Below, piece by piece: positions 6,626 through 9,249 of a stretch of DNA of 9,249 bases. The position numbers were made by a program, and so were the translations under genes. Source of the stretch: Acidimicrobiaceae bacterium (GTDB taxonomy: Bacteria; Actinomycetota; Acidimicrobiia; Acidimicrobiales; Ilumatobacteraceae); contig CANLHV010000041.1 in NCBI GenBank assembly GCA_947490975.1, positions 1 through 9,249 on the forward strand. Direction: 5' to 3'. Numbering within the stretch: position 1 is the first letter of the stretch; each line of letters begins with the position of its first letter. The notes under the pieces are model-generated. The model was not told the origin of the DNA. It did not search any database and saw only the letters and a list, made by a program, of their open reading frames with translations.

Positions 6626-7630
6626 ATGCGAACTTCGCTGAGCGACTTGCTCGCAACGAAAAAAATCATCCTTGCTGATGGCGCAACGGGCACAAACTAT
6701 TTCGCACTTGGTTTGACATCGGGTGAGCCGCCAGAGTTTTGGCTCGATTCGCACCCCGAACGAGTTGCCGGTTTGCATCAACAATTTGTAGACGCGGGTG
6801 CAGACATAATTTTGACCAACACATTTGGTTGCAACAGTCATCGTTTGAAATTGCACAATGCTCAGGCTCGAACATATGAACTTGCCAAGAAGGCTGCCGA
6901 GATCGCTCGAGGTGTTGCTGATTCGAGTTCGCGCCCAGTGGTGGTAGCGGGCTCAGTTGGGCCAACAGGTGAATTGTTTGAACCGCTTGGTGCTTTAACC
7001 CACGAAGTTGCAGTTGCAAGTTTTGAAGAACAAATTCGTGGACTAAAAGACGGTGGTGCAGATGTTGTGTGGATTGAAACAATGTCAGCGATTGAAGAAG
7101 TTCGAGCGGCTGCTCAGGCGGCGATAAATGTTTCAATGCCATATACGGCAACTTGCAGTTTTGACACTGCCGGCAGAACGATGATGGGGCTCAAGCCCGA
7201 TGGTTTAGCAGAGGTTTTCGCAGGACTTGCCGTGGCGCCGGTAGCGATGGGTGCAAATTGTGGCGTTGGTGCCTCAGACATTTTGGTAACGGCACTTGAG
7301 ATGGGTGCAACGGCATCACATTCACATTTGCCGATTATCACAAAAGGTAACTGTGGAATACCTCGTTTTGAAGGTGTCGAGATCAAATATTCAGGAACCC
7401 CCGAATTGATGGCGCGATACGCAACCATGGCTGTTGATGCGGGAGTGCGAATTGTCGGTGGATGCTGCGGAACTTCACCCGAGCATTTGGCGGCAATGCG
7501 AAATGCGATCGACAGTCATGTTGACGGATCACGACCCACAATTGAAACAATAATTGCAGAAATTGGGCCGCTGACGAACAAGCCACCTACCGACAATGAT
7601 CCGAATCGGCGCAAGTCTCGCCGCGGCTAG
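6626..7630 (+). CDS. Zn-dependent homocysteine S-methyltransferase (betaine-homocysteine methyltransferase-like)
   Basis: A stand-alone homocysteine-binding TIM barrel (334 residues, the size of rhizobial BHMT and close to MmuM) that would methylate homocysteine to methionine. Zn-ligand cysteines are in place: C212 in GANCG and the pair C280/C281 in GGCCGT. Other family marks are DGATGT (18-23), the LTNTFG strand (63-68), GSVGPTGE (109-116) and GNCGIP (241-246). It has none of the folate, cobalamin or activation domains of MetH. The methyl donor is therefore a small molecule (glycine betaine, S-methylmethionine) or possibly a corrinoid protein in trans. Its place in an operon with an MttB-type methyltransferase and a DAO enzyme favours betaine. 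ATG 6626 is 7 bases after the previous stop. The gene ends with an Arg-rich tail (NRRKSRRG) and two consecutive TAG stops (7628-7633). Family is sure; donor is not. Confidence 0.88.
   Translation: MRTSLSDLLATKKIILADGATGTNYFALGLTSGEPPEFWLDSHPERVAGLHQQFVDAGADIILTNTFGCNSHRLKLHNAQARTYELAKKAAEIARGVADSSSRPVVVAGSVGPTGELFEPLGALTHEVAVASFEEQIRGLKDGGADVVWIETMSAIEEVRAAAQAAINVSMPYTATCSFDTAGRTMMGLKPDGLAEVFAGLAVAPVAMGANCGVGASDILVTALEMGATASHSHLPIITKGNCGIPRFEGVEIKYSGTPELMARYATMAVDAGVRIVGGCCGTSPEHLAAMRNAIDSHVDGSRPTIETIIAEIGPLTNKPPTDNDPNRRKSRRG
7607..7623 (+). repeat. GC stem-loop at the end of the homocysteine methyltransferase gene
   Basis: CGGCG (7607-7611) and CGCCG (7619-7623) form a 5-bp stem with a 7-base loop, just before the tandem TAG stops at 7628-7633 and in the coding sequence for the basic tail. 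The last gene of the operon ends here, so the stem could add to termination or protect the 3' end, but only a short TTT follows it. Confidence 0.3.
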
Positions 7631-7646
7631 TAGTTTCAAACGCCCT

Positions 7647-7667
7647 AGGCGCAGTGTTACTTCGCCT
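7647..7667. terminator. Possible weak bidirectional terminator hairpin between convergent operons
   Basis: Between the convergent stops, AGGCG (7647-7651) pairs with CGCCT (7663-7667), then a C/T mismatch, then AGT (7653-7655) pairs with ACT (7659-7661) around a GTT loop. The stem covers the last codons of the kinase gene. A second, mutually exclusive small stem CGCC-CTA-GGCG lies at 7641-7651. Neither side has a proper T-run (only TTT on the minus side), so it is at best a weak terminator or a mere convergence hairpin. Confidence 0.3.
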
Positions 7668-8589
7668 GAATTATCTGTTGAAGTCTTGAATCAGCCGTTG
7701 GTCTGGCGCCCAGGTGTTCGATGACCCAGGCTGCGACTTTTGTTGCAAATTGCGCTGCTTCGACCGGCGAATTTGACTTTAGATAATGGGCAAGAAAAGC
7801 ACCGGCGAAAGAGTCTCCCGCGCCGGTTGCGTCAACGAGGTTGTTGGTTGCCGGTGGAACTTGGGTCGTGGCTTTTCCGTCGAAGACAAGGGCGCCATCT
7901 GCGTCAAGTTTCAAAATTATTAACGCATCGGTGTAGATGTTTGCAAGTGAGCGCACGATTGCCTCTGGTTCATCGCAACCAGTAAGAACCCGACCTTCGT
8001 CGTAGTTCGGAAAGAAAATATTGATTGCTAGGTCTTTTGTCCATGACAAGAATTGATCAACACCCATTTCTTGAATCATTTGAAAAGACGCGGGGTCAAA
8101 TGAGATCGTCAGGTTGTTTTGCTGCGCAAGTTGAGCTGCGACACGCGCGGCTGAGCGCGGTGGGTCAGTGAAGAAACTCCACGCGGTGAGGTGCAGGTGA
8201 TTTGAAGAAGTGATTGCATTTCGAGGCAACTCGGAAGGAATCAAATAAAAGTCGGCGCCGTGACCTGAAACCATGCTTCGCTCACCGGTTTGGTCGACAA
8301 AGACAGCAACGCTGCCGGTGAGATGTGCGTCAGTTTCAACAAAGTGATATTCAATTTTTTCTTTTTCGAGGTCTTCGCGTGCAAGTTGACCGAAACGATC
8401 GCGACCGATTTTGCCGATAAATCGCGTGTTGAGCCCGCAACGTTTTGCCCAAACTGCCAAATTGGCGGCACTACCGCCAGGGGTGAGCATGACTTCACCG
8501 AATGAGTCGCCACCTTTGAGCAGGCTGTTGTTGGTGCGAATCAGTACATCCCATGCAAAATCGCCGACAACGCAAAGTGATGTTGACAT
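7657..8589 (-). CDS. PfkB-family carbohydrate/nucleoside kinase
   Basis: A ribokinase-fold (PfkB) kinase of 310 residues that phosphorylates a sugar, sugar acid or nucleoside with ATP. The N-terminal strand CVVGDFAWD (6-14) is followed by the substrate loop GGSAANLA (38-45) and the first PfkB signature region IGKIGRDRFG (58-67). The C-terminal signature DATGAGDSFAGAF (253-265) carries the anion hole GAGD and catalytic Asp259. PNYDEG (194-199) matches the conserved N-E region of the family. The substrate cannot be told; fructokinase, ribokinase, KDG kinase and adenosine kinase-like enzymes share these motifs. I chose ATG (8587-8589) over the GTG one codon earlier because AAAGG at 8592-8596 overlaps the GTG; even so the spacing to ATG is short. 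It lies downstream of, and in the same frame as, the transporter gene, with an in-frame TAA (8614-8616) between, so the two are probably co-transcribed. It converges on the methyltransferase operon and need not share its role. Confidence 0.88.
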   Translation of the reverse strand: MSTSLCVVGDFAWDVLIRTNNSLLKGGDSFGEVMLTPGGSAANLAVWAKRCGLNTRFIGKIGRDRFGQLAREDLEKEKIEYHFVETDAHLTGSVAVFVDQTGERSMVSGHGADFYLIPSELPRNAITSSNHLHLTAWSFFTDPPRSAARVAAQLAQQNNLTISFDPASFQMIQEMGVDQFLSWTKDLAINIFFPNYDEGRVLTGCDEPEAIVRSLANIYTDALIILKLDADGALVFDGKATTQVPPATNNLVDATGAGDSFAGAFLAHYLKSNSPVEAAQFATKVAAWVIEHLGARPTADSRLQQIIQAK

Positions 8590-8613
8590 CACCTTTAACG
8601 GTATCGCCAGAAT

Positions 8614-9249
8614 TTACTGGTGGATGATTCGAGTTGCGCTGCGTGACTCGACTGTCGCGAGCACGCCAACTGCGCCGATAACAAATGTTGCGCCGATTAT
8701 TCGCGGGACAGTCAGCGGCTCACTGAGAAAAATGACACCCGCGACAATTGATGCGACGGGTTCGAAAGTTTGAATGATCGCTGTCTTGCCCGTGCCGATT
8801 AGGTTCATGCCGGCATACAACGTTGCAGTCGGAATCACGGTTGCGACAATTGCCATCATCAACACGCTGATCCAACCTGAGAGAGAACCAGGGAAGACGA
8901 CTGATACAGAATCTGGCGTGATTAACGAATAAATGGCAAATGATGTTGCGGCGCCAAACATCACGATTGTGACGCCAGTAGGCAAATCAACTTTTGGTAA
9001 AACTTTCGAGCTGATGATCATGTAAAACGCGTATTCAACTGCGACTATCAACACAAGAATCACGCTGAAGGCATCGGCGTTGCCAACTTGGCCAGCGGCG
9101 ATTGCTACGCCGATGAGAGTTGAAATCAGACACCAAACGATTATCGGGCTTGGTTTGTTGCCGAGGAGCCACCACGAAAGCAACACCACAATTATCGGGT
9201 TGCAATAAAAAATCGTGATGGCAAGACCGCTATCAATGTTTTCGATTGC
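8614..9249 (-). CDS. EamA/DMT-superfamily transporter, 5'-partial
   Basis: The C-terminal 211 residues of a drug/metabolite transporter (EamA, RhaT-like). The frame stays open to the window edge, so the internal GTG at 9189 is not the real start and the family's typical 280-300 residue length implies about 80 missing residues (the first helices). The visible part holds about seven hydrophobic segments, near residues 5-29, 36-53, 61-80, 92-111, 125-146, 155-175 and 184-201. FEPVASIVAGVIFLSEPLT (162-180) is the classic end of the second EamA repeat, and NPIIVVLLSWWLLGNK is its counterpart in the first. It acts in the cytoplasmic membrane as an exporter or importer of small metabolites; the substrate is unknown. 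It precedes the PfkB kinase by 24 bases. Coupling of transport with phosphorylation is possible but not shown. Confidence 0.87.
   Translation of the reverse strand, partial: AIENIDSGLAITIFYCNPIIVVLLSWWLLGNKPSPIIVWCLISTLIGVAIAAGQVGNADAFSVILVLIVAVEYAFYMIISSKVLPKVDLPTGVTIVMFGAATSFAIYSLITPDSVSVVFPGSLSGWISVLMMAIVATVIPTATLYAGMNLIGTGKTAIIQTFEPVASIVAGVIFLSEPLTVPRIIGATFVIGAVGVLATVESRSATRIIHQ

Overview
The window is one long co-directional gene cluster on the + strand (positions 1-7630, six genes with gaps of 21 bases or less) facing a short minus-strand pair (7657-9249). It is almost wholly coding: no gene-free stretch exceeds about 30 bases, and I see no tRNA, rRNA, CRISPR array or insertion sequence. 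By eye the base composition is near 50% GC. The proteins look bacterial and aerobic in style, and the Arg-rich tails and family variants recall Actinobacteria (perhaps an aquatic Acidimicrobiia-like lineage). That placement is an impression only; no phylogenetic marker is present.

The + strand cluster reads as a corrinoid-dependent methyl-transfer module for methylated amines. In order it encodes: a methyltetrahydrofolate:corrinoid methyltransferase of the MtgA/AcsE type (5' end cut by the window edge); a RamA/RACo-type reductive activator of corrinoid proteins with an N-terminal [2Fe-2S] domain; a non-pyrrolysine MttB-superfamily methyltransferase (MtgB-like); a divergent methylenetetrahydrofolate reductase (MetF family); a DAO-family FAD-dependent amine oxidase/dehydrogenase; and a Zn-dependent homocysteine S-methyltransferase resembling bacterial betaine-homocysteine methyltransferase.

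Inferred flow: MttB moves a methyl group from a quaternary amine (glycine betaine or a relative) to Co(I) of a corrinoid protein. That protein is not in this window and may lie just upstream. The first gene passes the methyl to tetrahydrofolate, and MetF oxidises methyl-THF toward methylene-THF for one-carbon metabolism. The activator rescues corrinoid that has oxidised to Co(II). The demethylated tertiary or secondary amine would go to the FAD enzyme. The last gene can send a methyl group to homocysteine instead, making methionine. Two different methyl-acceptor routes thus sit in one operon.

On the minus strand, a DMT/EamA-family membrane transporter (5' part outside the window) is followed 24 bases later by a PfkB-family sugar or nucleoside kinase. 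The two transcription units converge at about 7631-7656, where a short imperfect hairpin may act as a weak bidirectional terminator.
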